The translations under genes were made by a program, and so were the position numbers. This document shows positions 44,763 to 52,767 of a stretch of DNA of 64,000 bases, in pieces (positions within the stretch are counted from its first letter, which is position 1; each line of letters begins with the position of its first letter). The stretch spans positions 558,001 to 622,000 of the forward strand of contig CAWFHZ010000007.1 in the NCBI GenBank assembly GCA_963815785.1, in the 5' to 3' direction. A model generated the notes under the pieces. The model searched no databases. It worked only from the letters and a program-made list of their open reading frames with translations, and was not told where the DNA came from. The stretch comes from DATFVA01 sp963815785. Its GTDB lineage: Bacteria; Bacteroidota; Ignavibacteria; Ignavibacteriales; Ignavibacteriaceae.

Positions 44763-44956
44763 CCGATTTCCTTCATTTTAGATTAATAGAATAAGGTATA
44801 AGAACCGATATTAATAATAGGCTATTTATTAATTTCAAGTAGATGATAAGAATATAGAATTTCGTAAATAAGTTTTAAAACAAAAATAGTGGAGCGGCAA
44901 GTATTTGTCGGGATAATTTGAGGACTTCCTTATAAGATTTAGAAACGAGTATAGAA

Positions 44957-45160
44957 TCAGCTTAACTTTTTTGTCTCAGGTTTTTTCAAATCGTCATCGG
45001 TTATCGTTATCTCTTTCTTCAGATCGTTAATTCCCTTTTTAAATTCACTAATCCCTTTGCCTAAATTCTTTGCCACTTCAGGAATCTTCTTTCCACCGAA
45101 TAGAATAAGAACCACAACCATAATTATTAATAATTCACCCATGCCAATATTCTCAAACAT
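44957..45160 (-). CDS. tatA: Twin-arginine translocase subunit TatA/E
   Basis: 67 residues: 'MFENIGMGELLIIMVVVLILFGGKKIPE' is the single membrane helix with the FG hinge, followed by an amphipathic helix ('VAKNLGKGISEFKKGIND') and a charged tail. It forms the Tat pore for folded proteins. It is the second of two tandem tatA genes, 18 nt apart; no tatC is near. Confidence 0.92.
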   Translation of the reverse strand: MFENIGMGELLIIMVVVLILFGGKKIPEVAKNLGKGISEFKKGINDLKKEITITDDDLKKPETKKLS

Positions 45161-45178
45161 CTTTTCCTCGCTTAAATA

Positions 45179-45379
45179 TTATTCTTTCTTGGATTCAGTT
45201 TTTTTTGCTTCATCATTTGAGGTTTTTATTTCATCCTCGACATCTTTCAAACCTTTCTTAAATTCGCTCATGCCTTTACCTATTCCTCTGGCCAACTCAG
45301 GTATTTTTTTTGCACCAAATAAAATAAGCACAACAAGCAGGATAAGAATTATTTCTCCAGCGCCTAAGTTTCCGAACAT
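45179..45379 (-). CDS. tatA: Twin-arginine translocase subunit TatA/E, second copy
   Basis: 66 residues with 'MFGNLGAGEIILILLVVLILFGAKKIPE', the same layout as its neighbour at 44957. The helices are clearly similar while the tails differ, so one may take a TatB-like role. It follows purQ by 10 nt in the same direction, so tat genes here are carried by the purine operon. Confidence 0.92.
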   Translation of the reverse strand: MFGNLGAGEIILILLVVLILFGAKKIPELARGIGKGMSEFKKGLKDVEDEIKTSNDEAKKTESKKE

Positions 45380-45389
45380 TTTATCACCT

Positions 45390-46088
45390 TTAATTAAAGA
45401 TATTATTTATAATTGATCTGAAAATTAATTGACCGTCAGTTTTTCCTAACACCGGGTTACAACTTCGTTCAGGATGCGGCATCATTCCCAATATATTTCC
45501 TTTTTTATTCATAATGCCTGCAATATTTTTTACGGAACCGTTGGGGTTATAATTTCCATCAACTGTTCCTTCGGGTGAACAATATCTGAAAACAATCTGA
45601 TTATTTTCTTCAAGTGTTTTTAAAGTACTTTCATCCGCAAAATAATTTCCATCTCCATGTGCAACAGGAATTTTAAGAACAATTTCCGGGCTGATGTCTT
45701 TTGTAAAAAGAGTACCATCATTAGCAACAGAAAGATAAACATCTTTGCAAACAAATTGTAGCGATTTATTCTTCAACATCACACCGGGTAGTAACCCTGC
45801 CTCAAGTAAAATCTGAAATCCATTGCATATGCCTATAACACAGCCGCCATTTATAGCAAAATTAATCACAGAATCCATAATGGGAGAAAAGCGGGCAATT
45901 GCACCTGTTCGAAGATAATCACCGTAAGAAAATCCCCCAGGAAGCACGATCAGATCAGATTTTTGCAAATCCTTTTCTTTATGCCATAAAAATTTCGTGT
46001 CACAATCAAGAACTTTTCTGAATGAATAATAAGCATCGTGATCGCAATTTGAACCAGGGAAAACAACAACTCCTACTTTAGGTTTCAT
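45390..46088 (-). CDS. purQ: Phosphoribosylformylglycinamidine synthase, glutaminase subunit
   Basis: 232 residues, class I amidotransferase: 'VVFPGSNCDHDAYYSF', the Cys nucleophile in 'GICNGFQILLEAGLLPG', 'VAHGDGNYF' and the His-Pro-Glu triad part 'MMPHPERSCNP'. It supplies ammonia to PurL (58846-61068 in this window) through PurS. The start overlaps the purS stop by one base. Confidence 0.96.
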   Translation of the reverse strand: MKPKVGVVVFPGSNCDHDAYYSFRKVLDCDTKFLWHKEKDLQKSDLIVLPGGFSYGDYLRTGAIARFSPIMDSVINFAINGGCVIGICNGFQILLEAGLLPGVMLKNKSLQFVCKDVYLSVANDGTLFTKDISPEIVLKIPVAHGDGNYFADESTLKTLEENNQIVFRYCSPEGTVDGNYNPNGSVKNIAGIMNKKGNILGMMPHPERSCNPVLGKTDGQLIFRSIINNIFN

Positions 46089-46336
46089 TAAACTTCTTCC
46101 AGCGTGAACTCATAATCTTCCATAATAGGATTTGCCAGAAGTTTACTGCAATATTCATTTACTTCTTTTTCAGCAGCAATTCTATCATTCGAATCAACAG
46201 AAAATTCAATATACTTATTAATTCTAGTGTTTTTAATGTTATTTATTCCTAAAAGAATGGCACCTTTTTCAACTGCTTTCCCCTGCGGATCCAGAATAGA
46301 TGGACGACGTTTGATTAACACTTTTGCCTTATACAA
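46088..46336 (-). CDS. purS: Phosphoribosylformylglycinamidine synthase subunit PurS
   Basis: 82 residues from a TTG at 46336 with a GGAAGAGG ribosome site; the longer frame from 46453 runs into pssA and adds a non-homologous hydrophobic leader, so I reject it. 'KAKVLIKRRPSILDPQGKAV' and 'VNEYCSKLLANPIMEDYEF' are the PurS marks. PurS bridges PurQ and small PurL. Confidence 0.92.
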   Translation of the reverse strand: MYKAKVLIKRRPSILDPQGKAVEKGAILLGINNIKNTRINKYIEFSVDSNDRIAAEKEVNEYCSKLLANPIMEDYEFTLEEV

Positions 46337-46356
46337 ATTGTTCCTCTTCCTGAAAA

Positions 46357-47079
46357 TCAAAATTTCTTTTTTAACAGAAAAAATATATGACGAAAAATAC
46401 CAAATACGATTATGAAAACAAACATATAGTAAAGTGCCTGCGTGAAAGTACAAATTATTAAAAGTATAACTGCAAGCAGTATTATCAATATAAGATAAGG
46501 TTTCTCTTTAAGCTCGTTTAACTTCAATTTTGGAAATGAATCATATTTTATTCTGCTTACCATTAGGTAGGATAGAAGCAGGATCATTGGTATGATAATA
46601 TTTGAGTATGGCTCCGGATACCCATTTGGAGCAACATAAAAAGCCAGACAGAATGAAGCAATTGTAATTGCTGATGATGGAATTGGCAGACCTTTAAAAA
46701 ATGATTTATCAAAACCTACGAGTTGAACATTAAATCTTGCGAGACGGAATCCGCCGGCGAGCATTAATAAAGAACTTATGATAATTCCTGTAACATCAAA
46801 TTGATAAAGATAACTTTTGTAGATTAGGAAGGAGGGCGCAACTCCAAAACTAACAACATCTGAAAGTGAATCAAGTTCTACACCAAGTTCGCTGCTGGAT
46901 CTTGTTAATCTTGCCATTGCACCATCAAGTGCATCAAAAATACTTGCTATAATAATTAGCCAGGCAGCATAAATAAATCTTCCCTGGCTCGCACTGACGA
47001 TTGAAAGGAATCCGCTGAACATATTCATTGCGGTAAAAAGATTGGGAATGACAGAACGAGTAACTCTAAGTCGGCTCAT
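46357..47079 (-). CDS. pssA: CDP-diacylglycerol-serine O-phosphatidyltransferase
   Basis: 240 residues, six or more membrane helices. The CDP-alcohol motif is complete: 'DALDGAMARLTRSSSELGVE' followed by 'LDSLSD' (D-G-x2-A-R-x8-G-x3-D-x3-D), starting near residue 48. It makes phosphatidylserine at the inner membrane. It overlaps the psd gene before it (TGATG), so the two steps to phosphatidylethanolamine are made together. Confidence 0.94.
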   Translation of the reverse strand: MSRLRVTRSVIPNLFTAMNMFSGFLSIVSASQGRFIYAAWLIIIASIFDALDGAMARLTRSSSELGVELDSLSDVVSFGVAPSFLIYKSYLYQFDVTGIIISSLLMLAGGFRLARFNVQLVGFDKSFFKGLPIPSSAITIASFCLAFYVAPNGYPEPYSNIIIPMILLLSYLMVSRIKYDSFPKLKLNELKEKPYLILIILLAVILLIICTFTQALYYMFVFIIVFGIFRHIFFLLKKKF

Positions 47080-47732
47080 CAGTTTTTATGATACTCAAAT
47101 AAAATAGTCTCTCCTGCTTTCACTTCATCATCCTTTTTTACTTTTTCTACACAGTTTTGAGGAACAATTACATCAACACGACTTCCAAATTTAATCATTC
47201 CAAACCGTTCTCCAATTTTTACTGAATCACCAACAGAAATCTCATAAACTATTCTTCTTGCAATAAAGCCTGCAACCTGTGTAAAAAACACTTTTCCGTA
47301 CTTTCCTGTAATACCAAATTCTGCCCTTTCATTCACTTCTGAGGCTTTATCTTCAAATGCTGCAATATATTTCCCCTTAAAATATTCCAGGTAATCTACT
47401 TTACCATTTACAGGAATCCTGTTAACGTGGACATTTAAGGGCGACATAAAAATAGATATCTGTTTAGCCTTACCTTTTATAAATTTATTTTCAATTACAT
47501 CTTTTACAAAAAGCACTTTACCATCAGCAGGGGAAACAACAACATCATCTCTTTCTGGAGAAGTTCTATCAGGGTCACGAAAAAAATTCATGGAGAAAAT
47601 AAGTAATAGAAGTGGAATAATTATCAAAACACCCTTTGCATAATTATTATGTGTGAAGAAACTTAAGGAGATTAGAATGAATGTGATTACTGCAATTACA
47701 GCAAGGGTGGAATATCCGTATTTGGTAAACAT
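47079..47732 (-). CDS. psd: Phosphatidylserine decarboxylase
   Basis: 217 residues, the short archaeal-type form. Two N-terminal membrane helices, 'VVSPADGKVLFVKDV', 'FMSPLNVHVNRIPVNGKV' and the self-cleavage region 'MIKFGSRVDVIVP' (Gly-Ser, giving the pyruvoyl group). It turns phosphatidylserine into phosphatidylethanolamine. It directly follows the PurC-like gene, with no gap. Confidence 0.95.
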   Translation of the reverse strand: MFTKYGYSTLAVIAVITFILISLSFFTHNNYAKGVLIIIPLLLLIFSMNFFRDPDRTSPERDDVVVSPADGKVLFVKDVIENKFIKGKAKQISIFMSPLNVHVNRIPVNGKVDYLEYFKGKYIAAFEDKASEVNERAEFGITGKYGKVFFTQVAGFIARRIVYEISVGDSVKIGERFGMIKFGSRVDVIVPQNCVEKVKKDDEVKAGETILFEYHKN

Positions 47733-48464
47733 TTAAGCACTCGTCATATTCAGTAGCAGATCAGTATATTTTTTTATTTCTGCAGAAGTGTTCAGGTTAT
47801 ACGGGTCTAACCATTTCCCGTTTGTGTTTTGCGGGATTATCTTAATGCTGGTTGGTGTGAAGTCATCCACAAGATAAATTTTATCCTCACTTTTACCGAA
47901 GAAGCAATTTACCTCGGAAAGTATAACATTTCTTCTTTCAAAAAAGAATTTCAATACTGCATTAACTTTTGAGCAAATTCTGTTCATTAATCTGATGTCT
48001 TCATTTGTACAGATATCAAATGTGATGAGGTGACTTTCGGTAACCATCGAATCTTTTCCATTCAGAAAATGAAATTCAAAAACCGGAAGATTTAAAGATT
48101 CACCCTCTTTCTTACTAAAAACTTTGGCAGTTCTTTTATCAACTATATTTAATATTCTTATAAAGAATGGAAAACGCTGATGTTTGATAAATTTCAGAGC
48201 GGAAGAATTCTGAGTTTTCAGAAAAGATATAGGAATATGATATTCTTTGAGATAATCAAAAAAGAAAGCATTTAAAGAAGCAAATTTAGATCCAAGATCC
48301 TTAACTTTGATCTTTTTATTATTATCCGCTATCAGAAAATCAGGATATTTAAAAAGTGTATAATTCTGATCGTCCAGCGGAAGATCTTTTTTTTCTACTT
48401 CTTCGTGTAAAAGCGAATTATTGTAAAATTTTAGCCCCAAATTTTCCTTATCTTTTTTTGACAA
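47733..48464 (-). CDS. SAICAR synthetase (PurC)-like protein, degenerate
   Basis: 243 residues aligning along most of PurC: 'SKFASLNAFFFDYLKEYHIP' (PurC NNKISSLLFEKLAEAGIP region), 'RILNIVDKRTAKVFSKKEG' (RNVAAGSLSKRLG), 'VFEFHFLNGKDSM', and 'VNAVLKFFFERRNVIL..' with 'YLVDDFTPTSIKI' (DEISPDTCRLW). The N-terminal GKAK nucleotide loop is not recognisable, the DATSFNG-type block is changed, and the late Asp/Arg of the P-D-T-x-R motif are lost. It may be a divergent PurC or a non-catalytic relative. Being first in an operon with psd, pssA, purS and purQ favours a purine link. Confidence 0.7.
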   Translation of the reverse strand: MSKKDKENLGLKFYNNSLLHEEVEKKDLPLDDQNYTLFKYPDFLIADNNKKIKVKDLGSKFASLNAFFFDYLKEYHIPISFLKTQNSSALKFIKHQRFPFFIRILNIVDKRTAKVFSKKEGESLNLPVFEFHFLNGKDSMVTESHLITFDICTNEDIRLMNRICSKVNAVLKFFFERRNVILSEVNCFFGKSEDKIYLVDDFTPTSIKIIPQNTNGKWLDPYNLNTSAEIKKYTDLLLNMTSA

Positions 48465-48568
48465 AGAAAATATGAAAATTAAGTGTATAAAGTCAATTCT
48501 AAGTATTATATTTAAATAAAAAAATAAGAATTTTCTAATCAGAATTTAAATAAGATGGAGGACTTTGG

Positions 48569-48895
48569 ATGAAAGGTGGCATGCAGGGAATGTTGAAACA
48601 GGTTCAGAAAATGCAGGCAGAATTACAGAAGGTTCAGGCTGGATTGGGTAATTTAGTAGTTTCTGAAGAAGCTGGTGGAGGTATGATTAAAGCCACTGCG
48701 AATGGAAATCAGGAGATAATCTCAGTAGAAATTGACCCGCAGGTCATAAATTCGGATGAAAAAGAAATACTTGAAGATCTGGTTGTAGCTGCTGTTAATA
48801 AAGCATTACAATCAGCAAAAAAAACAGCCGAAGAGGAAATGGCTAAAGTTACAAAGGGAATGCTTCCTCCCGGTATGAATATCCCAGGAATGTAA
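48569..48895 (+). CDS. ybaB: Nucleoid-associated protein YbaB/EbfC
   Basis: 108 residues with a GGAGG site before ATG. 'MLKQVQKMQAELQKVQAGL' helix, 'KATANGNQEIISVEIDPQVI' strands and a Met/Gly/Pro-rich end are typical. It binds DNA as a dimer. It is 2 nt before recR, the usual partner; dnaX, often upstream, is absent here. Confidence 0.95.
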   Translation: MKGGMQGMLKQVQKMQAELQKVQAGLGNLVVSEEAGGGMIKATANGNQEIISVEIDPQVINSDEKEILEDLVVAAVNKALQSAKKTAEEEMAKVTKGMLPPGMNIPGM

Positions 48896-48897
48896 AA

Positions 48898-49494
48898 GTG
48901 CAAATAGCTGAACCGCTTACTGCTGCAATCGAGGAATTAAGTAAACTACCGGGAATTGGCAGAAAAACTGCACAACGTCTTGCCCTGCATATACTTAAAA
49001 CGGAAAATGAATCCGTGGAAAAACTGATTAAATCACTACAGGACCTTAAACTGAAATTACGGTTTTGCTCAAGATGTTTTAATATTTCCGAAGATGAATT
49101 TTGTGAGGTATGTAAAAGCAGAAAAAGAGATCAGTCTGTTATTTGTGTTGTGGAGGAAGCAAGTGATGTGATTGCAATTGAAAAAACACATGAATTTAAT
49201 GGTTTATATCACGTTCTGGGAGGTGTGCTTTCACCATTAACCGGTGTTAGTCCTGAAGCATTAAAAATAAAACATCTTCTTAAAAGATTTGAAGATGAAC
49301 AAATTCAGGAAGTTATACTTGCATTAAATCCTGATACAGAAGGTGAAACAACATCACTATATCTTGCTAAATTAATTAAACCGTTAGGAATCAAGGTATC
49401 AAGAATTGCTCGCGGACTGCCAATTGGCGGTGATCTGGAATTTGCCGACGAAGCTACAATTGGGCGGGCAATGCTAAGCAGAAGTGTTCTGTAA
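48898..49494 (+). CDS. recR: Recombination mediator RecR
   Basis: 198 residues from a GTG. Helix-hairpin-helix 'LSKLPGIGRKTAQRLALHIL', zinc finger 'CSRCFNISEDEFCEVC', Toprim 'VICVVEEASDVIAIEKT' and the Walker-like 'LGGVLSPLTGVSPEAL'. It helps load RecA at gaps with RecF/RecO. It overlaps the methyltransferase gene by one base. Confidence 0.96.
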   Translation: MQIAEPLTAAIEELSKLPGIGRKTAQRLALHILKTENESVEKLIKSLQDLKLKLRFCSRCFNISEDEFCEVCKSRKRDQSVICVVEEASDVIAIEKTHEFNGLYHVLGGVLSPLTGVSPEALKIKHLLKRFEDEQIQEVILALNPDTEGETTSLYLAKLIKPLGIKVSRIARGLPIGGDLEFADEATIGRAMLSRSVL

Positions 49495-50228
49495 TGGCTG
49501 AATGGTTTGAAAGTTGGTTTAATACAGAAGAATATCTGAGTGTTTATCGTCATCGGAATGATGCTGAAGCAGAGAAACTCGTAAATCTCATTCTCAAAAA
49601 AGTTGATATATTTCCTGGCTCAGATATAATTGATCTTGCTTGTGGAGCCGGAAGACATTCGATTCTACTTGCTGAAAAAGGATTTAATGTCACAGCTGTT
49701 GATTTAAGTGAAAATCTTTTAGGAGTTGCGAGGAAAACAGCGGAAGATCTTAATTTAAAGATTAATTTTGTTAATGCAGATTTAAGGAACTTCTGCATCA
49801 GTTCAAAGTTTGATCTTGCTCTTAATCTTTTTACAAGCTTTGGTTACTTTGAAAAGGATGAAGAAAATTTTGCACTCTTCACTAAGGGATTTGAACTTCT
49901 GAAACCTGGTGGACAGTTTGTTATAGATTATTTTAATACTAATTATATCCAAAGGAATCTTGTTCCACATTCGGAAGGAATTATAAACGATAAAAAAGTA
50001 ATTCAGGATCGAAAGATTGTGGGCAACAGAGTTATAAAAAATATTCTGATTGCAAAGAATGGTACTAAAGAGAGATATATTGAATCAGTAAGAATGTACT
50101 CGGATTCAGAGCTATCAGCTGCTATTGAGAGAAGCGGACTTAAAATTAAAAAAATATTTGGTGATTTTGATGGCAGTGATTTTGACCTTAATACTTCTCC
50201 AAGAATTATTATTATCTCTGTGAAATGA
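49494..50228 (+). CDS. SAM-dependent methyltransferase, class I
   Basis: 244 residues: motif I 'IIDLACGAGRHSILLAEKGF', 'VTAVDLSENLL', then 'LALNLFTSFGYF' and 'LLKPGGQFVIDYF' give a standard Rossmann methyltransferase. The N-terminal 'WFESWFNTEEYLSVYRHR' is seen in many small-molecule or ubiquinone-type relatives; the substrate is unknown. It is coupled to recR upstream and to a lipoprotein gene downstream (ATGA). Confidence 0.88.
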   Translation: MAEWFESWFNTEEYLSVYRHRNDAEAEKLVNLILKKVDIFPGSDIIDLACGAGRHSILLAEKGFNVTAVDLSENLLGVARKTAEDLNLKINFVNADLRNFCISSKFDLALNLFTSFGYFEKDEENFALFTKGFELLKPGGQFVIDYFNTNYIQRNLVPHSEGIINDKKVIQDRKIVGNRVIKNILIAKNGTKERYIESVRMYSDSELSAAIERSGLKIKKIFGDFDGSDFDLNTSPRIIIISVK

Positions 50229-50800
50229 AATATTTTTATTTTATAATATTACTTTTGGCTGGTTTCTATGGCTGCGATATACTTCAGACCAGAAATGCTG
50301 AGTCACCGAATCAACCACGTTCAAATTATCAACAAGCTGTTACACCGCAGATATTGATTTCCAATCTTGTAAATTCATTGAACGAAAAAGATGTTCAGAA
50401 TTATATTAGTATCTTTGTAGATTCATCATTCACAGATAAAAAATTTTATTTCTCACCTTCCAGCGGAGCTTTATCTCAATACCCATTTTTAATAAACGAC
50501 TGGACCATTAAGGATGAAGAACAATATTTTAATAATCTCAAAACCAAAGTTTCAGATAATACTCCAATCACTCTTTCGTTAACCAATGAACAATATAGTC
50601 CCCTTGGTGACAGCCTGATCTATACTGCAACTTATGCTTTGAATGTTCCGAATGATCAGTCTGAGCCGAAGGATTACCAGGGTGATTTAAGATTTACGAT
50701 GATTAGGGACAGCAGAGCGGTATGGGTAATTTATTTCTGGCAGGATACCAAAAGCACGGCATTGCCAAGCTGGAGTGAATTGAAAGGGAAATTCTATTAA
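50225..50800 (+). CDS. Lipoprotein, NTF2-like guess
   Basis: 191 residues. Lipobox 'FIILLLAGFYGCDI'. The mature part starts with 'ILISNLVNSLNEKDVQNYISIFVD', a helix-plus-strand pattern as in NTF2-like domains, and ends with strands rich in W/Y. Its stop codon overlaps the start of the next lipoprotein gene. Both probably travel to the outer membrane. I do not recognise a family. Confidence 0.8.
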   Translation: MKYFYFIILLLAGFYGCDILQTRNAESPNQPRSNYQQAVTPQILISNLVNSLNEKDVQNYISIFVDSSFTDKKFYFSPSSGALSQYPFLINDWTIKDEEQYFNNLKTKVSDNTPITLSLTNEQYSPLGDSLIYTATYALNVPNDQSEPKDYQGDLRFTMIRDSRAVWVIYFWQDTKSTALPSWSELKGKFY

Positions 50801-51305
50801 TAAATTTTATTATCTGCTTCCTGTAATAATAATTATTTTTGCAGGTTGTAAAAATCCATTTGCCCCTGCGTTTGATGAAGAAGCCAACATTAATAATTCC
50901 ACAATCACCGATCAGAAAACTATTGAGGGTGTTTTTCAGAATTTCCAGTATGCCTATACGTTCAAAGACACCACAATATACGGTAAGGTAGTCTCAGATA
51001 ATTTTATATTTACATACCGGGATTATGACCTTGGGTTTGATGTTTCCTGGGGTAGAGAAGAAGAAATGAAAACTACTTACGGACTATTCCAGAATTCGCA
51101 AAGACTAGATCTCATCTGGAATAATATAATCACTTCATCTGTTGATACTCTTAGTGCAAATGTTGTGAGGGGATTTAATCTTACAATAACTTTTAATCCA
51201 ACTGACGTAATTCGTCTCGATGGAAGAGTAAATATGGCCCTGGAACGATCATCAGCCAACTCTAAATGGGAAATTACAAGGTGGATAGATGAATCAAATT
51301 TCTAA
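50796..51305 (+). CDS. Lipoprotein with apparent ATT start
   Basis: The frame running to 51305 contains a clear lipoprotein signal ('NKFYYLLPVIIIIFAGCKNPF') but its only upstream stop (TGA) comes before any ATG, GTG or TTG. The best start is ATT at 50796, which overlaps the previous stop (ATTAA) and has AAAGGGA 4-5 nt before it. That gives 169 residues. An ATG at 51066 would drop the signal and two-thirds of the strands, so I reject it. A lost base or mutated start is also possible. The mature part resembles its neighbour in style (beta-rich, W at the end). Confidence 0.7.
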   Translation: MNKFYYLLPVIIIIFAGCKNPFAPAFDEEANINNSTITDQKTIEGVFQNFQYAYTFKDTTIYGKVVSDNFIFTYRDYDLGFDVSWGREEEMKTTYGLFQNSQRLDLIWNNIITSSVDTLSANVVRGFNLTITFNPTDVIRLDGRVNMALERSSANSKWEITRWIDESNF

Positions 51306-51335
51306 TATAAATATTAGCGGAGATTTTCCAACCAA

Positions 51336-52196
51336 ATGTTCTTTTCACTAAAAGAAGCCTTCAGGTTAATTAGGAGAGCAAAAGCATCCTTTGTACTTTC
51401 ACTGCTTTCGTTGAGTATCTCAGTTGTTTTGATTACGGCTTCTGTAGCTTTAATTCAATCCTCACAATTTATACAAAGCAAAATAAAGGAAAATGTCAGT
51501 ATCAATTTATTCCTTCGGGATGATCTGGCTACTAGCCGTATATCAGAAATAAAGAGTGAGTTGCAAAAATCAAAATATATCAGATCGGTCAATTTTATTG
51601 ATAAAGAAAAAGCGGCTGAAATATTTATTAAAGAAACCGGTGAAGATTTCAGGCAACTTCTTGATTACAACCCGCTTCCTGCTTCATACACTGTAACCTT
51701 GAAAGCAGAATATTTTGATAAGGACTCTCTGCATTCTATTATTTCTTCACTTTCCGGAATTAAAGGCGTTGAAGACGTATCATTTAAAGATGAATTTATT
51801 TACAAACTTGTTTCTTTACTGGATAATATTAAAAAATATATATTTATTGCCACCGCAATAATATTCTTTATCTCTTTGTATATCGTGTACAGTACTGTCC
51901 GATTAATTATATCCGCCAAATTTGAAGAGCTGGAAACTATGAAACTTGTGGGAGCCAGGCTATCCACTATTAAGTTTCCAATAATTATTAATTCATTGAT
52001 TGTGGGGATTCTTTCCGGGATAGTTTCCCTTGCTATTTTTATCTTGTTTATTTCTCTGGTTGGTGATTATATTAGTACTTTAAGTTTTCTGGGATCCTCA
52101 AAATATTTTTATCTTTTATTAATACTTCTTACAGGTCCTTTGCTGGGTTTACTGGTGAGCATTGTGACCTTACGACGGCTTTCCCTGAAAATTTGA
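51336..52196 (+). CDS. ftsX: Cell division protein FtsX
   Basis: 286 residues: one N-terminal helix ('ASFVLSLLSLSISVVLITAS'), an extracytoplasmic loop with 'VSINLFLRDDLATSRISEI' and 'VNFIDKEKAAEIF', then three C-terminal helices around 'ELETMKLVGARLSTIKFPI'. FtsX with the ATPase FtsE controls peptidoglycan hydrolases at division. ftsE is not adjacent. Confidence 0.9.
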   Translation: MFFSLKEAFRLIRRAKASFVLSLLSLSISVVLITASVALIQSSQFIQSKIKENVSINLFLRDDLATSRISEIKSELQKSKYIRSVNFIDKEKAAEIFIKETGEDFRQLLDYNPLPASYTVTLKAEYFDKDSLHSIISSLSGIKGVEDVSFKDEFIYKLVSLLDNIKKYIFIATAIIFFISLYIVYSTVRLIISAKFEELETMKLVGARLSTIKFPIIINSLIVGILSGIVSLAIFILFISLVGDYISTLSFLGSSKYFYLLLILLTGPLLGLLVSIVTLRRLSLKI

Positions 52197-52249
52197 TGTC
52201 TTGTTTAATATTGCTAATTTTATTTTAATTATTACCCGGAATTCTGTAA

Positions 52250-52765
52250 ATGAACTACTTTCTAAAACCATTAATAATTATTTTTTTTATAAGTACCCTG
52301 AGCTTTGCCCAGAATTCGGAATTGCAGGTTGGCAGCAATTCAAACCAACTCAGACAAAACCAGGGAGCGCTTTATGATTATTCAGATCCTTCAAGTATAA
52401 ATATTAAAGTTTCTGTTTGGGGATTTGTGAAATATCCCGGAAAGTATATTATACCGGTTGGAAGCAGTGTTTATGATTTGTTATCCTATGCCGGAGGTCC
52501 AACAGAGGATGCACACATGGATGATCTGAGAATATTCAAAACTGATGAGGATAGTTCCCAATCAATGGTGAAGTTCAACTATAATGATCTTCTTTGGGAT
52601 GAAAACTTAAAAGAATTTAAAAGTGCTCCTGATCTTAATGCGGGGGATATATTGCTTGTCCCTGGTTCTCAAAGACTTTATTTTAAAGATTATCTTCAAA
52701 TTGGTCTTTCGGTATTCTCTGCACTGGTTTCTCTTTCAATATTAATTTTAAATATAGCAAAATAA
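52250..52765 (+). CDS. SLBB-domain export protein, short
   Basis: 171 residues with a signal peptide ('PLIIIFFISTLSFAQ'). One SLBB-like unit ('SVWGFVKYPGKYIIPVGSSVYDLLSYAGGPTEDA'), 'NAGDILLVPGSQ', and a C-terminal membrane helix. It lacks the Poly_export domain of full Wza, and so is a small companion to the long one at 55038. It starts the exopolysaccharide operon and is 2 nt before the tyrosine kinase. Confidence 0.8.
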   Translation: MNYFLKPLIIIFFISTLSFAQNSELQVGSNSNQLRQNQGALYDYSDPSSINIKVSVWGFVKYPGKYIIPVGSSVYDLLSYAGGPTEDAHMDDLRIFKTDEDSSQSMVKFNYNDLLWDENLKEFKSAPDLNAGDILLVPGSQRLYFKDYLQIGLSVFSALVSLSILILNIAK

Positions 52766-52767
52766 GA

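Noticed and set aside
44888..44930. Weak inverted repeat CGGCAA..TTGTCG in the gene-free gap before sucD's neighbour
   Set aside because: Six pairs with one G-U, no T-run and no nearby gene start; too weak to call.
46337..46453. 39-residue N-terminal extension of purS
   Set aside because: Hydrophobic, overlaps the pssA 3' end, and a TTG with GGAAGAGG gives the normal PurS length.
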